This document shows positions 25,417 to 33,599 of a DNA stretch of 64,000 nucleotides, piece by piece (the first letter of the stretch is position 1; every line of letters begins with the position of its first letter). The translations under genes and the position numbers were made by a program. The notes beneath the pieces are model-generated. The model saw only the letters and a list, made by a program, of their open reading frames with translations, made no database searches and was not told where the DNA came from. Origin of the DNA: QALR01 sp900552255 (GTDB lineage Bacteria; Bacillota; Clostridia; Oscillospirales; CAG-272); contig DBFVEH010000026.1 in assembly GCA_048526005.1 (NCBI GenBank), forward strand, positions 124,001 through 188,000, given 5' to 3'.

Positions 25417-26085
25417 ATGGACAAAAAGCTTTTTCTCGCGTCCGTCGCCGCCGTATCGGAGATCCATATCCCGAGATGGAACGAGCTGCCCGAATTTGAG
25501 CTTTACATGGATCAGGTGATCGGTCTTGCGGAAAAAAATCTCGGCGCGCTTTATATCGACGGCAAAGGACTGCTGACGCCGTCCATGATCAACAACTATG
25601 TCAAAAGCGGCGTTCTGCCGCCGCCGAAAAACAAACGGTACAATCGGACGCATCTCGCGATTCTGATGATCGTCTGCGCGATGAAGCCGGTCATGGAAAT
25701 TTCCGCCGTCTCCGACATCATAGGACGCAGCATCGCGGCAAGCAATATCGAAAATGTACTTGACGAATTTGCCAGAATGTATGAATCCGAGCTCTCCTCC
25801 TCCATCAAAAAAGCTAAAATCGCGATCGAAGCATCCCATAACGACGAGCTTCTCAGCTTCATCGCCATCGAAAACACGTTGAAGGCCAGCGCCGCACGCA
25901 CGGTTGCCATGCACGCCTATAATTCCATCAAAACAGAACCGCAGGCGGAATCGGAGAAAAAGAAAGAGCCTGCGGCTCCGAAAAAGGCCGCGGCTCCCGC
26001 AAAACCGAAGAAAAAAACGTCAGAGACTCCCGCCTCCGAAGAAAATCCCGAAAAATCCGGCGAAAAAAGCGAGGAAGCCCAATAA
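25417..26085 (+). CDS. DUF1836 domain-containing protein
   Basis: 222 residues. An N-terminal DUF1836 domain (about 15-170) contains LTPSMINNYVKSGVLPPPKNKRYNRTH, a MerR-like winged helix-turn-helix arrangement, so DNA binding is plausible. The C-terminal 45 residues are low-complexity Lys/Pro/Ala/Glu-rich (KKEPAAPKKAAAPAKPKKK) and probably disordered. Function of the family is unknown. The start at 25417 is chosen over an upstream in-frame ATG because that ATG is part of the ribosome site ATGGAGG. The long repeat-bearing leader upstream is unusual. Confidence 0.85.
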   Translation: MDKKLFLASVAAVSEIHIPRWNELPEFELYMDQVIGLAEKNLGALYIDGKGLLTPSMINNYVKSGVLPPPKNKRYNRTHLAILMIVCAMKPVMEISAVSDIIGRSIAASNIENVLDEFARMYESELSSSIKKAKIAIEASHNDELLSFIAIENTLKASAARTVAMHAYNSIKTEPQAESEKKKEPAAPKKAAAPAKPKKKTSETPASEENPEKSGEKSEEAQ

Positions 26086-26155
26086 AAAGTCATAGAAAAA
26101 GAATCCTCCGAATAAATATTTTGTAAACGAAAATATTGATTCGGAGGATATTTTT

Positions 26156-26638
26156 ATGTTCGTATACTCTATCCGTTCGGCAACGATAAAATTCATATGT
26201 GCGATCGTGCTGTCCGTTGCCGTGCTCATCACGCTCGTCGCTCTGATCCCGACCTATGAGGTCGACGCCAAGCAGACCTCCAGCATCTCCTATTCCAAAA
26301 TCTACGAAAACAGCGACCGCCTGAATTTTATATCGCAGTTCGGCTGGAAGGTTGAGGAAACCCCGGTCGAGGAGGTCGAGGTGACCGTTCCGGAATCGTT
26401 CGACAAGGTATATCTCGGATACAATGAAATGCAGAAGGAGCAAGGACTCAATCTCGCCAAATATCAAGGAAAAACCGTCACAAGATATACCTATAAAGTG
26501 ACGAACTATCCCGATTACGACGGCACCGTCTATATCAGTCTGCTCGTCTATAAGGATAAGGTCGTCGGAGGCGACGTCTGCTCCGCCGACGTAAACGGAT
26601 TCGTCCACGGCTTTGCCGCGCCGGAGGCGGAAAGCTAA
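26156..26638 (+). CDS. DUF4830 domain-containing membrane-anchored protein
   Basis: 160 residues. One N-terminal membrane helix (about 10-32, IKFICAIVLSVAVLITLVALIP) followed by an extracytoplasmic DUF4830 domain with the typical FISQFGWKVEETPVEEVEVTVPESFDKVYLGYN segment. Function unknown; the family is common in spore-forming and related clostridia. Strong ribosome site GGAGGA. Lies 70 bases after the DUF1836 gene on the same strand. Confidence 0.82.
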   Translation: MFVYSIRSATIKFICAIVLSVAVLITLVALIPTYEVDAKQTSSISYSKIYENSDRLNFISQFGWKVEETPVEEVEVTVPESFDKVYLGYNEMQKEQGLNLAKYQGKTVTRYTYKVTNYPDYDGTVYISLLVYKDKVVGGDVCSADVNGFVHGFAAPEAES

Positions 26639-26640
26639 GC

Positions 26641-27033
26641 TCAATCGGGTATATAACGGCGAAATTCCTGCCTGTGCTGCTTTACCCATGCGACAAAGGA
26701 ATCGAGTGTCTCGTCGGAAACCATCCGCAGGTCAAACAGCGTCGCAAAAAAGCTGGTGAACGAGCCGCCATGATATTTTTCCATGAACTCATTCGTCACA
26801 AATTCGAGATAATCATGCTTTTTAATCAGCGGATAATAATAGCGCATTTTTCCCTTTTTCTCGGAATACAGAAAGCCCTTTTCATTCAGACGGTTGAGCA
26901 TCGTAATGAGCGCCGGCACCGCCCAGCCGCGCTCATTTCCCAGCTTTTCCATAATAATGGTAGTCGTGATCGGCGACGGATTCGTCCAAATGACTCTCAT
27001 TACGTCATATTCTGTGTCCGGAAGTCTTTTCAT
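26641..27033 (-). CDS. BlaI/MecI/CopY-family transcriptional repressor
   Basis: 130 residues. N-terminal winged helix (about 5-75: LPDTEYDVMRVIWTNPSPITTTIIMEKLG) and helical dimerisation region match PenR/BlaI repressors. These normally pair with an M56 sensor protease (BlaR/MecR), but none is adjacent, so the gene is an orphan here. Ribosome site AGAGGA precedes the ATG. Convergent with the DUF4830 gene, two bases apart. Confidence 0.88.
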   Translation of the reverse strand: MKRLPDTEYDVMRVIWTNPSPITTTIIMEKLGNERGWAVPALITMLNRLNEKGFLYSEKKGKMRYYYPLIKKHDYLEFVTNEFMEKYHGGSFTSFFATLFDLRMVSDETLDSFVAWVKQHRQEFRRYIPD

Positions 27034-27084
27034 ATCGGGTATCCTCTTTCGTCAAAATTACGGAGCGCCGAGCGTAAAAGCATT

Positions 27085-27098
27085 TATACGTCCGTATA
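27085..27098 (-). promoter_or_regulatory. candidate BlaI-type operator
   Basis: Inverted repeat TATACG-TC-CGTATA at the predicted transcription start of the repressor gene, consistent with autoregulation. Confidence 0.45.
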
Positions 27099-27104
27099 TT
27101 TGAT

Positions 27105-27133
27105 ATTATACAAAAGAATATCCGGCTTGTCAA
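27105..27133 (-). promoter_or_regulatory. consensus sigma-A promoter of the BlaI-family gene
   Basis: TTGACA-17-TATAAT on the minus strand. The rest of 27134-27353 contains an imperfect GCCCGA...TCGGGC hairpin and no gene. Confidence 0.8.
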
Positions 27134-27353
27134 TAGCATTTTTCCGAATTTTTACACAAAAAGCATCTTTTCTCAAAGCGAAGCGCCACAAAGCCGCATC
27201 CGTTCCGCCGAAAGCCAATAAAATCGAATATACGAAAGAATGCCCGAGAAGTCATCAGACGATTCGGGCGTTTCTTTGCGTAAACGGTAGCTTTTTCACA
27301 TTTTTTCTGATATACTCAATTACAATTAGAATAGAAAAAACGGAGGACAGAAT

Positions 27354-28037
27354 ATGAAAGCAGGTATTTTATGCGCGGGTGATGACGAGCTTACGCCATT
27401 TCTTTCTTCCATGCGATGCCGCACCGCTTTGGAAAAAGCAAAGTTGACTTTTTACTGCGGAAAAATAGAGAATATCGATGTTGTCGCGGTATTTTCCGGA
27501 GCCTGCAAAGTAAATGCGGCGATTGCAGCACAAATCCTTATCGATACATTCAAGGTCGACGCCGTCATCAATTCAGGAACAGCCGGCGGGATGAATCCTT
27601 GCTTGGAAATATTCGATACCGTCATTTCCACGGAGGCGGCATATCATGATGTTTCCCCGGATATATTGACGGCCTTCCATCCGTGGATGGAGACCGAATT
27701 TTTTTATGCCGATGCAAAGCTGCTTGAACGATCCAAAGAAGCCGTAAGCTCATTAAACAGCAATTACAAAGTATATTGGGGCAGAATGGTCACGGGAGAA
27801 GCCTTTATCGACACCAAAAATAGACAAGAGATCAACGACAAATACGCCCCTTTCAGCGTAGATATGGAGACCGCAGGCATCGCTCACGTTTGCTACGTGT
27901 TCGATATTCCGTTCATTTCCATCAGAAGCATTACCGACACCGCCGCCCATAGCGGAACCGACAATTTTGAAAAGAACTGTCAAACGGCAGCGGCAATCGC
28001 AAGAGATATCACGGTAGCTCTCATCAGCAGGCTGTAA
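27354..28037 (+). CDS. 5'-methylthioadenosine/S-adenosylhomocysteine nucleosidase family
   Basis: 227 residues of the nucleoside phosphorylase-like fold. Cleaves adenine from MTA, SAH or 5'-deoxyadenosine in methionine salvage. Seen: the glycine-rich VINSGTAGGMNP, the FSVDMETAGIAHVCY substrate Glu motif, and the SIRSITDTA catalytic Asp motif, all intact. Length matches MtnN (about 230). Divergence in the N-terminal third leaves room for another nucleosidase specificity. Ribosome site GGAGGA. Confidence 0.85.
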   Translation: MKAGILCAGDDELTPFLSSMRCRTALEKAKLTFYCGKIENIDVVAVFSGACKVNAAIAAQILIDTFKVDAVINSGTAGGMNPCLEIFDTVISTEAAYHDVSPDILTAFHPWMETEFFYADAKLLERSKEAVSSLNSNYKVYWGRMVTGEAFIDTKNRQEINDKYAPFSVDMETAGIAHVCYVFDIPFISIRSITDTAAHSGTDNFEKNCQTAAAIARDITVALISRL

Positions 28038-28130
28038 AAAGTGAAAGTTTCCTCAGAATACAAGGAAAGAATAGACTGTTCCTCGTCCCACGAATTTGCC
28101 GGCGGCAAATTTCAATACGGCAATTTCTGT

Positions 28131-28170
28131 AAAGAAAAAGCCTGCGCATCCGCCGAAGCGATGTGCAGGC
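28131..28170 (-). terminator. intrinsic terminator of the RidA gene
   Basis: Minus strand GCCTGC-A-CATC ... GATG-C-GCAGGC stem with one mismatch and TTCG-type loop, followed by TTTTTCTTT. Confidence 0.75.
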
Positions 28171-28230
28171 AAAATGGTTTCGCACACAGCACCGGACACG
28201 GTGCTTTCTTTCTTATAAATTCTCAGCGAG

Positions 28231-28602
28231 TCATTTCTTCGCAAGGACCTCGATCTCGCAAGCCCCGCCCTTTGGCAAGCTCTTTACCGCCACGCAGGAA
28301 CGCGCCGGCAAACTGATGAAATATGCCGCATATACCTCGTTGAAAGCGGCAAAATCCGCCATATCGGCAAGATAGCAGGTGGTTTTCACCACATGCTCGA
28401 AGCCGAGCCCCGCCGCGGTAAGAATCGCTTTTATGTTCTCACACGCCTGTTTCGCCTGAGCGCCCACATCCGCGCCGGCAAGCGCGCCCGTCTTGGGATC
28501 CAGCCCAAGCTGTCCGGACAGAAATATATAGTCTCCGCAGTCGATCGCCTGCGAATAAGGTCCGACCGCTGCCGGAGCGTCATTGGAATGAATGGTTTTC
28601 AT
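28231..28602 (-). CDS. ridA: RidA/YjgF-family enamine/imine deaminase
   Basis: 123 residues. Hydrolyses reactive 2-aminoacrylate-type enamines. Diagnostic APAAVGPYSQAIDCGDYIFLSGQLGLDP at the N-terminus and the conserved Arg in LPARSCVAVKSLPKGGACEIEV are present. AGGAGGG precedes the ATG. A second, divergent member lies at 40900-41250. Confidence 0.94.
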   Translation of the reverse strand: MKTIHSNDAPAAVGPYSQAIDCGDYIFLSGQLGLDPKTGALAGADVGAQAKQACENIKAILTAAGLGFEHVVKTTCYLADMADFAAFNEVYAAYFISLPARSCVAVKSLPKGGACEIEVLAKK

Positions 28603-28649
28603 AAAAAGCCCTCCTAAAAATCATGATATGAGGAAAAATCAAGCCGCCG

Positions 28650-29498
28650 TCATGATAAAGAGATGACGCACATCCTGTCGTTGCCGCCGAAATCCCGCGA
28701 AAACTCGCACACAAGCCCTCTTTCACGGCAGAGTGCGCCGACCGCTTCACGCTGGTCGTACCCGATTTCAAAGACGAGATAACCGCCGCGCTTCCCATGC
28801 CGGGGACATACGTCGAGAAGTCTCCTGTAAAACCGAAGACCGTCCGCACCGCCGTCGAGCGCGATGACCGGCTCCGCGCGCACCTCCGGTGAAAGCGTCG
28901 GAATCACGGCGGAGGCCACATACGGAGGATTGGAAACGATGACATCAAAAAGCCCGTCTCCCTCCATAAAATCCCCGGCGAAAACATCCGCCCGCACCGG
29001 CGAAAACCGCTCGGAAAGTCCCATTCTGCGTGCATTTTCCCGCGCCACCGCCAAAGCGCCGTCCGAAATATCGTAGCCGACGGCCGAAGCATCCCGCCTG
29101 ACCGCCAAAACCGACAGTGCGATGCAGCCGCTTCCCGTACAAATATCGGTGACCCTTGCGCCCGCGGGCGCAAGCGCGATGACGCTTTCACAGATAAGCT
29201 CGGTATCCGCCTGCGGAATCAGGCAATCCGGCGTCACATGGAATTTTTGTCCGCAAAACCATGTCTCGCCCAAAATATAGGCAAGAGGCTCTCGCTTTTG
29301 CCGGCGAAGCAGAATCTCATCGATCCTGCGGCAAACGGATTCCGGCAAAGGCTCCCGCTCCATCAGCTTCAACGGAAGCGCCTGCGGCGCAAGCGCCAAA
29401 GCATGCTCCAAAATCTGTCGGGCTTCATAGTCCGCAAACTCCCCGCACACCGGAGAAAGCTCCTCCCGCAGCCGGCGGTAAAGAGCGCCCGCCGTCAT
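28650..29498 (-). CDS. prmC: peptide chain release factor N5-glutamine methyltransferase
   Basis: 282 residues. Methylates the Gln of the GGQ motif of RF1/RF2. N-terminal helical domain (about 1-85), then the SAM-binding Rossmann domain with VTDICTGSGCIALSVL and the catalytic VSNPPYVA. Its start overlaps the DUF1385 gene stop by ATGA. In many Firmicutes the order is DUF1385-prmC-prfA; prfA is missing downstream here. Confidence 0.95.
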   Translation of the reverse strand: MTAGALYRRLREELSPVCGEFADYEARQILEHALALAPQALPLKLMEREPLPESVCRRIDEILLRRQKREPLAYILGETWFCGQKFHVTPDCLIPQADTELICESVIALAPAGARVTDICTGSGCIALSVLAVRRDASAVGYDISDGALAVARENARRMGLSERFSPVRADVFAGDFMEGDGLFDVIVSNPPYVASAVIPTLSPEVRAEPVIALDGGADGLRFYRRLLDVCPRHGKRGGYLVFEIGYDQREAVGALCRERGLVCEFSRDFGGNDRMCVISLS

Positions 29499-30517
29499 GC
29501 GCCGGCACTCTCCGGCGAGGGACCCGCCTCCGGAATATCGGAGGACGCTTCGGATTCTGTCGGCTCCGCCGACGTTTCCGACGGAAATTCATCCGGCATC
29601 GCGCTTTTCAGGGAGGCGATCGCCACCTCGATCTGACTTTCGTCCGGCTCGCGGGTGGTAATGCGCTGCATCCAAAGCCCCGGCGCGGAAAGAATCCGGA
29701 TCAAGAGATTGTCATGCTTGCCGGCGTACATCAAAAATTCAAAGCCGATCCCGACCGTAAGCGGCAGCAGCAAAAGCTTGCAGGCGGTTCTCGCAAATAT
29801 ATTCTCAAACGGGATGAAAAATCCGATGATAATGCCGATAAGCAGCATGACGAACATGAAGCTCGTGCCGCAGCGCGGATGGAAGCGCCTCTGCTTTTTG
29901 ACGTTCGCCACCGTCAGCTCTTCCCCGCTTTCATAGCAAAAGATGGATTTGTGCTCCGCGCCGTGATATTCAAAGGTACGGCGGATATCGGGCATGAGAG
30001 ACACCAGCAGCATATAGCCGATGAAGATGATGATCCTGAGCACGCCCTCGACCGCGCTCTTCCAAATGCCGAGCTCACCTCCAAGCGCACCGCCGATGAG
30101 CTTTCCGAGCCATGTCGGCAAGAAAATGAAAATGGCGACCGCAAGAAGCACGCCGAGAACAATGGCAACCGGCATCAAAACATCGAGCGCGGATTTTCCG
30201 AACTTCTTTTTCAGCCACTTCTCAAATTTTCCCTCTTCCTCCTCGATTCCAAGCATATTCGCGGAATCGTTCATGGTGGAAAAGGACATTTTCATCGATT
30301 CGATAAAGGAAACCACGCCGCGGATAAGCGGCCAGCCCAAGGGCTTATGCTTTTGCCTTGCGGACACAAATTTAGAGGTCTTTGTGCGGATGGTGCCGTC
30401 CATCGACCTCACGGAAACCGCGAGATTTTCTCCGCTGCGCATCATCACGCCCTCAAGCACCGCCTGACCGCCGACCTTGCCAAGCCTCGGATTCTTTTCC
30501 TTGCATGATTGTTTCAT
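29495..30517 (-). CDS. DUF1385 family membrane protein
   Basis: 340 residues. Family signature near the N-terminus: KVGGQAVLEGVMMRSGENLAVSVR; later RRTFEYHGAEHKSIFCYESGEELTVANVKKQRRFHPRCGTSFMF, with His/Glu/Cys residues that could bind a metal. Four or so membrane helices (about 120-150, 165-190, 225-250, 255-280). Acidic/Pro/Ser-rich C-terminal tail. Function unknown, though the coupling to prmC is widespread. The start at 30517 follows GGAAAGG; a longer frame to 30559 has no ribosome site. Confidence 0.9.
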   Translation of the reverse strand: MKQSCKEKNPRLGKVGGQAVLEGVMMRSGENLAVSVRSMDGTIRTKTSKFVSARQKHKPLGWPLIRGVVSFIESMKMSFSTMNDSANMLGIEEEEGKFEKWLKKKFGKSALDVLMPVAIVLGVLLAVAIFIFLPTWLGKLIGGALGGELGIWKSAVEGVLRIIIFIGYMLLVSLMPDIRRTFEYHGAEHKSIFCYESGEELTVANVKKQRRFHPRCGTSFMFVMLLIGIIIGFFIPFENIFARTACKLLLLPLTVGIGFEFLMYAGKHDNLLIRILSAPGLWMQRITTREPDESQIEVAIASLKSAMPDEFPSETSAEPTESEASSDIPEAGPSPESAGA

Positions 30518-30625
30518 TGACAAAAACCTTTCCGGTTTCGATAAGGATACCTCAAACAAAATAAATTTTAAGCTTACGCCCGCAAAGCCCGCGAAAAAAG
30601 CAAGACCTGCGTCACGTTTTCTTGT

Positions 30626-30654
30626 ATTATATCATAAAATTGTTAACAATTAAA
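30626..30654 (-). promoter_or_regulatory. promoter of DUF1385-prmC with an embedded palindrome
   Basis: TTTAAT-17-TATAAT; a perfect 14-base palindrome AATTGTTAACAATT (30638-30651) lies between the two hexamers and overlaps the -35, an ideal place for a repressor. Confidence 0.55.
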
Positions 30655-30670
30655 TACTTTTTAAAATAAA

Positions 30671-30693
30671 AAACCGCCTGAACGACGGTTTTT
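30671..30693 (-). terminator. intrinsic terminator of secG
   Basis: AAACCGTCGTTCAGGCGGTTT-type hairpin with a T run on the minus strand, just past the stop codon. Confidence 0.7.
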
Positions 30694-30704
30694 CCATTTT
30701 TTCA

Positions 30705-30947
30705 TTAGGTAAACAGATAAGAGACAACGACAATGACAACAAACACAATGGCCACGACTGTCGTCATTTTGGATAAAAACTTACCCTTGCCCGCATTCTT
30801 GCCGTTCCGACCGAGATACGTGTCAGTTCCGCCTGCAATCGCACCGGAAAGACCGCGTTTTTTCTTATCCTGCAACATGATGACAACAATCAAAAACAGC
30901 GATGCCGCAAGCAAAACAGCGCCGAGAACAATCTGTAAAACGCTCAT
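30705..30947 (-). CDS. secG: preprotein translocase subunit SecG
   Basis: 80 residues with two membrane helices (about 3-25 and 57-78) and the central LQDKKKRGLSGAIAGGTDTYLGRNGKN loop of SecG. Part of the SecYEG channel. Start MSVLQIVLG at 30947 follows GGAAAGGAAG. Confidence 0.94.
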   Translation of the reverse strand: MSVLQIVLGAVLLAASLFLIVVIMLQDKKKRGLSGAIAGGTDTYLGRNGKNAGKGKFLSKMTTVVAIVFVVIVVVSYLFT

Positions 30948-31058
30948 TTCAATCTTCCTTTCCGGCGGATATTCCAGTTTCCGCACGTCCGCCGACTCTT
31001 CGGTGCGGAGCCTCTTGATTCAAGCATAAATTCCATCAATTTATGATAGCTGTGGAGA

Positions 31059-31087
31059 ATTATAACACAAAAAAAAGGAAATTGCAA
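31059..31087 (-). promoter_or_regulatory. sigma-A promoter of secG
   Basis: TTGCAA-17-TATAAT; leader of about 100 bases containing a CATAAATT...AATTTATG hairpin. Confidence 0.65.
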
Positions 31088-31188
31088 TAGGTTTCGATAA
31101 TTTTTACACGTTTCCCGCCGCCGATTTTTCTGGGACAGCAGCGCGGCTCCTCTCCGAAACAGAGGACAGCAAATCAAAAGCTGCGCCT

Positions 31189-31794
31189 TCACGGGCGGAT
31201 ATATCCCTTTTCAACGCCTTCCTCTACCATCCTGCAAACGGTGTCCCAAAGCGCGGGAATCGCCTCGCGGATCGGTCCGACTCTGCGGTATACCGCGGCA
31301 GCATCGACGTTTCCCATCCGCCACGTGTGTCCCTCGTTGAGGTGATTGGCAAGCAGAGGCTGCAAACGGTCGAGCGCCGCCGCAAAGGATGCGTCCGCCG
31401 TTCTCCCCTCGTCAAATTCCTCCCAAAGGGCACGAAGCTCCGCGCCCTCCGGGATCATCGCAAATATTTTGTCCGCAGCGGCCTCTTCCCGCTCCTTCTG
31501 ACCGGCCGTCGCCGCAGCGTCGAAAGCGAACGTGTCGCCCGCATACACCTCGACAAGGTCATGAATGAGCGTCATTTTCAGAACGCGCTCCATATTGACC
31601 GGCCGCGCCGCATAGCGCGCCAGCGCAAGCGCCATGACCGAAAGATGCCACGAATGCTCCGCGTCGTTCTCATAATGCGAGCCGTCATACGTCAGAGAAC
31701 GGCGCCGAATGCTTTTCATTTTGTCGATCTCGACGATAAAATCAAGCGCTTCCGAAGCACCGTCCGCCATACCGCTTTCCCCTGCTCCGCTCAT
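31189..31794 (-). CDS. HD-domain phosphohydrolase (YfbR-like 5'-deoxynucleotidase)
   Basis: 201 residues. HD-type metal ligands: His in NDAEHSWHLSVMALALA and the HD pair in LIHDLVEVYAGDTFAFD, as in the YfbR family that dephosphorylates deoxynucleoside monophosphates. The start at 31794 overlaps the upstream reductase stop by ATGA; a second in-frame Met eight codons later is an alternative. No terminator is obvious after it. Confidence 0.82.
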   Translation of the reverse strand: MSGAGESGMADGASEALDFIVEIDKMKSIRRRSLTYDGSHYENDAEHSWHLSVMALALARYAARPVNMERVLKMTLIHDLVEVYAGDTFAFDAAATAGQKEREEAAADKIFAMIPEGAELRALWEEFDEGRTADASFAAALDRLQPLLANHLNEGHTWRMGNVDAAAVYRRVGPIREAIPALWDTVCRMVEEGVEKGYIRP

Positions 31795-32648
31795 ACGCCG
31801 GAATAAGCCGCAAAGCCGCCGTCCACCGGGACGACGACGCCGTTGACAAAACCGGACGCCGCGTTGTCGCAGAGCCAAAGGAGCGTTCCCGTCAGGTCAT
31901 CCGGCGTTCCGAATTTGCCCATCGGCGTGTGCGCGATGATTTTTTCCGCACGCGCGGTATAAGAACCGTCGGAATTCAGCAGCAGCGAGGTATTCTGATT
32001 GGTGATGAAAAAGCCGGGCGCGATCGCGTTGACGCGGATGCCTACCTTCGCAAAGTGAACGGCGAGCCACTGTGTGAAATTGGAGACCGCCGCCTTCGCG
32101 CCGGAATACGCCGGGATCCTCGTCAGAGGGCGGAAACTGTTCATGCTGGAAACATTGATGATCGTCGAGCCGGGCTTTTTCGCCATATCGAGCGCGAAAA
32201 CCTGCGTCGGGATCAGCGTGCCGAGGAAATTGAGATTGAACACAAACTCGATGCCCGCGGGATCGAGATCGAAAAACGTCTTGACGCCCTCGACCGAGCC
32301 GCCCAGATCCTCCGGCTCGAGATAATCCTTTGTCGTCGTGCCGCGGGGATTGTTCCCGCCCGCGCCGTTGAGCAGAATGTCGCAGGTGCCGAGCTTCTCT
32401 GTGATCTCCTTTTTCGCAGCCTCCATCGAATCGCGTTCGAGCACATTGGCGGCAACGCCGATGGCATTTCCACCGTCCTCACGGATCTCCCTTGCCACCT
32501 GCTCCGCGGCATCCAGTCTGAGATCGCAGACCGCAACGCCCGCGCCGCATGCGGCCAGCGTCTTGGCAAAGCCGGAGCAAAGCACGCCTCCGCCCCCCGT
32601 GACGACCGCGACCTTTCCCTTCAAATCGATTTCAAACGGAAGTTTCAT
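31791..32648 (-). CDS. SDR oxidoreductase, D-mannonate/fructuronate reductase-like (UxuB/YjmF type)
   Basis: 285 residues of a classical short-chain dehydrogenase. NAD-binding VVTGGGGVLCSGFAK, NGAGG, and catalytic Ser-Tyr-Lys in SSMNSF...YSGAKAA. The unusual GGGGVLCS cofactor loop and the long insertion around residues 100-125 match the YjmF-type D-mannonate oxidoreductases of Firmicutes, hence the tentative call for hexuronate catabolism; no uxuA or uxaC lies near. Start taken at MKLPFEIDLKG (32648); a Met 7 codons upstream is possible. Confidence 0.83.
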   Translation of the reverse strand: MKLPFEIDLKGKVAVVTGGGGVLCSGFAKTLAACGAGVAVCDLRLDAAEQVAREIREDGGNAIGVAANVLERDSMEAAKKEITEKLGTCDILLNGAGGNNPRGTTTKDYLEPEDLGGSVEGVKTFFDLDPAGIEFVFNLNFLGTLIPTQVFALDMAKKPGSTIINVSSMNSFRPLTRIPAYSGAKAAVSNFTQWLAVHFAKVGIRVNAIAPGFFITNQNTSLLLNSDGSYTARAEKIIAHTPMGKFGTPDDLTGTLLWLCDNAASGFVNGVVVPVDGGFAAYSGV

Positions 32649-32699
32649 CTTTCCCCACCCTTTCCGCATAAAAACGGAAAGTCCTTTCTTTTTATACTT

Positions 32700-33347
32700 T
32701 TATATAAGTGATTTTATGATTCTGTATAAATCTTCGGCATCCTCCGCTATATAAGCGGCGCCCGCATTTTGGAGGACTTCCGCGCTGCGGTACCCCCATG
32801 AAACGCCGATGGGAAGCATCCCCGCGTTTTTTGCCGTCACCATGTCGACGCCGGCATCGCCAATGAGCGCCGTCTCCTCCGGCTTCACATCAAAATTTTC
32901 AGCGATCATAAAGGCCCGAGCCGGATCCGGTTTCGAAGGCACCTCTTTGACAGCGCCCCACACTGCATCAAATGCCCTCGGAAAAAGCGCTTCGGTCATC
33001 TCCGTAGCATGCTCATGCTCCTTATTGGACAGCACAGCAAGCTTTATCCCCAGCGCACGAAGCTTCGCCAGCAGCTCAGCAATTCCGTCATACGCAGTCG
33101 TTTTATCAAAATAATGCTCGGCATAAGCGGCAAAATAAGCTTCGGTCGCCTCATTCATGCGTGCCTCATCAAAATCATCCGGCAAACATAGTCGGATAAA
33201 GCCTGCGTTATACACCGCACCAAGAACCTCCTTTTCCGCAATCGGTTCATATCCCAAACATGCGCGCATTAAGTTTACAGAGGTATGCCAATCCGGCAGC
33301 GTATTGGCCAGCGTTCCGTCAAAATCAAAAATTGCCGCTTTTATCAT
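32700..33347 (-). CDS. HAD-family phosphatase (phosphoglycolate phosphatase-like), copy 1
   Basis: 215 residues. HAD motifs: I DFDGTLANTLPD, II VLSNKE, III KPDPARAF, IV GDAGVDMVTAKNAG. A small helical cap lies between motifs I and II. It is a paralogue of the next gene upstream, with long nucleotide identity near the 3' end, and has a two-residue deletion in the cap region (AVYNAGF versus AVNNATERF). AAGGAG precedes the ATG. Lies 51 bases upstream of the UxuB-like gene and may be co-transcribed. Confidence 0.88.
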   Translation of the reverse strand: MIKAAIFDFDGTLANTLPDWHTSVNLMRACLGYEPIAEKEVLGAVYNAGFIRLCLPDDFDEARMNEATEAYFAAYAEHYFDKTTAYDGIAELLAKLRALGIKLAVLSNKEHEHATEMTEALFPRAFDAVWGAVKEVPSKPDPARAFMIAENFDVKPEETALIGDAGVDMVTAKNAGMLPIGVSWGYRSAEVLQNAGAAYIAEDAEDLYRIIKSLI

Positions 33348-33599
33348 CAGCAGAATCTCCTTATATGCGATTTCAGATCCCCTTCGGTATCTTCTCCGAA
33401 AACTGTATAATCCCTTTCAGCTAACGAAAACACTGGAAAAGCTTTTATATTTCCTGCGTATCATCTGTTGGCCGCAACGTTTGAATCTGATACTAAGATT
33501 TACATATAAAGCCATCACGCTTTCATCCTATTGCTGCAATAACGCATTTCGTGTCTTCACCATTTCCGTGCATAAGGAGAATTTTCGGTTGCCATGCTT

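Noticed and set aside
28041..28316. Short plus-strand frame after the nucleosidase gene
   Set aside because: Overlaps the RidA terminator and 3' end and has no ribosome site or family match.
29261..30508. 415-residue open frame on the plus strand
   Set aside because: Antisense to prmC and DUF1385; GC-rich codon use on one strand leaves the opposite strand open.
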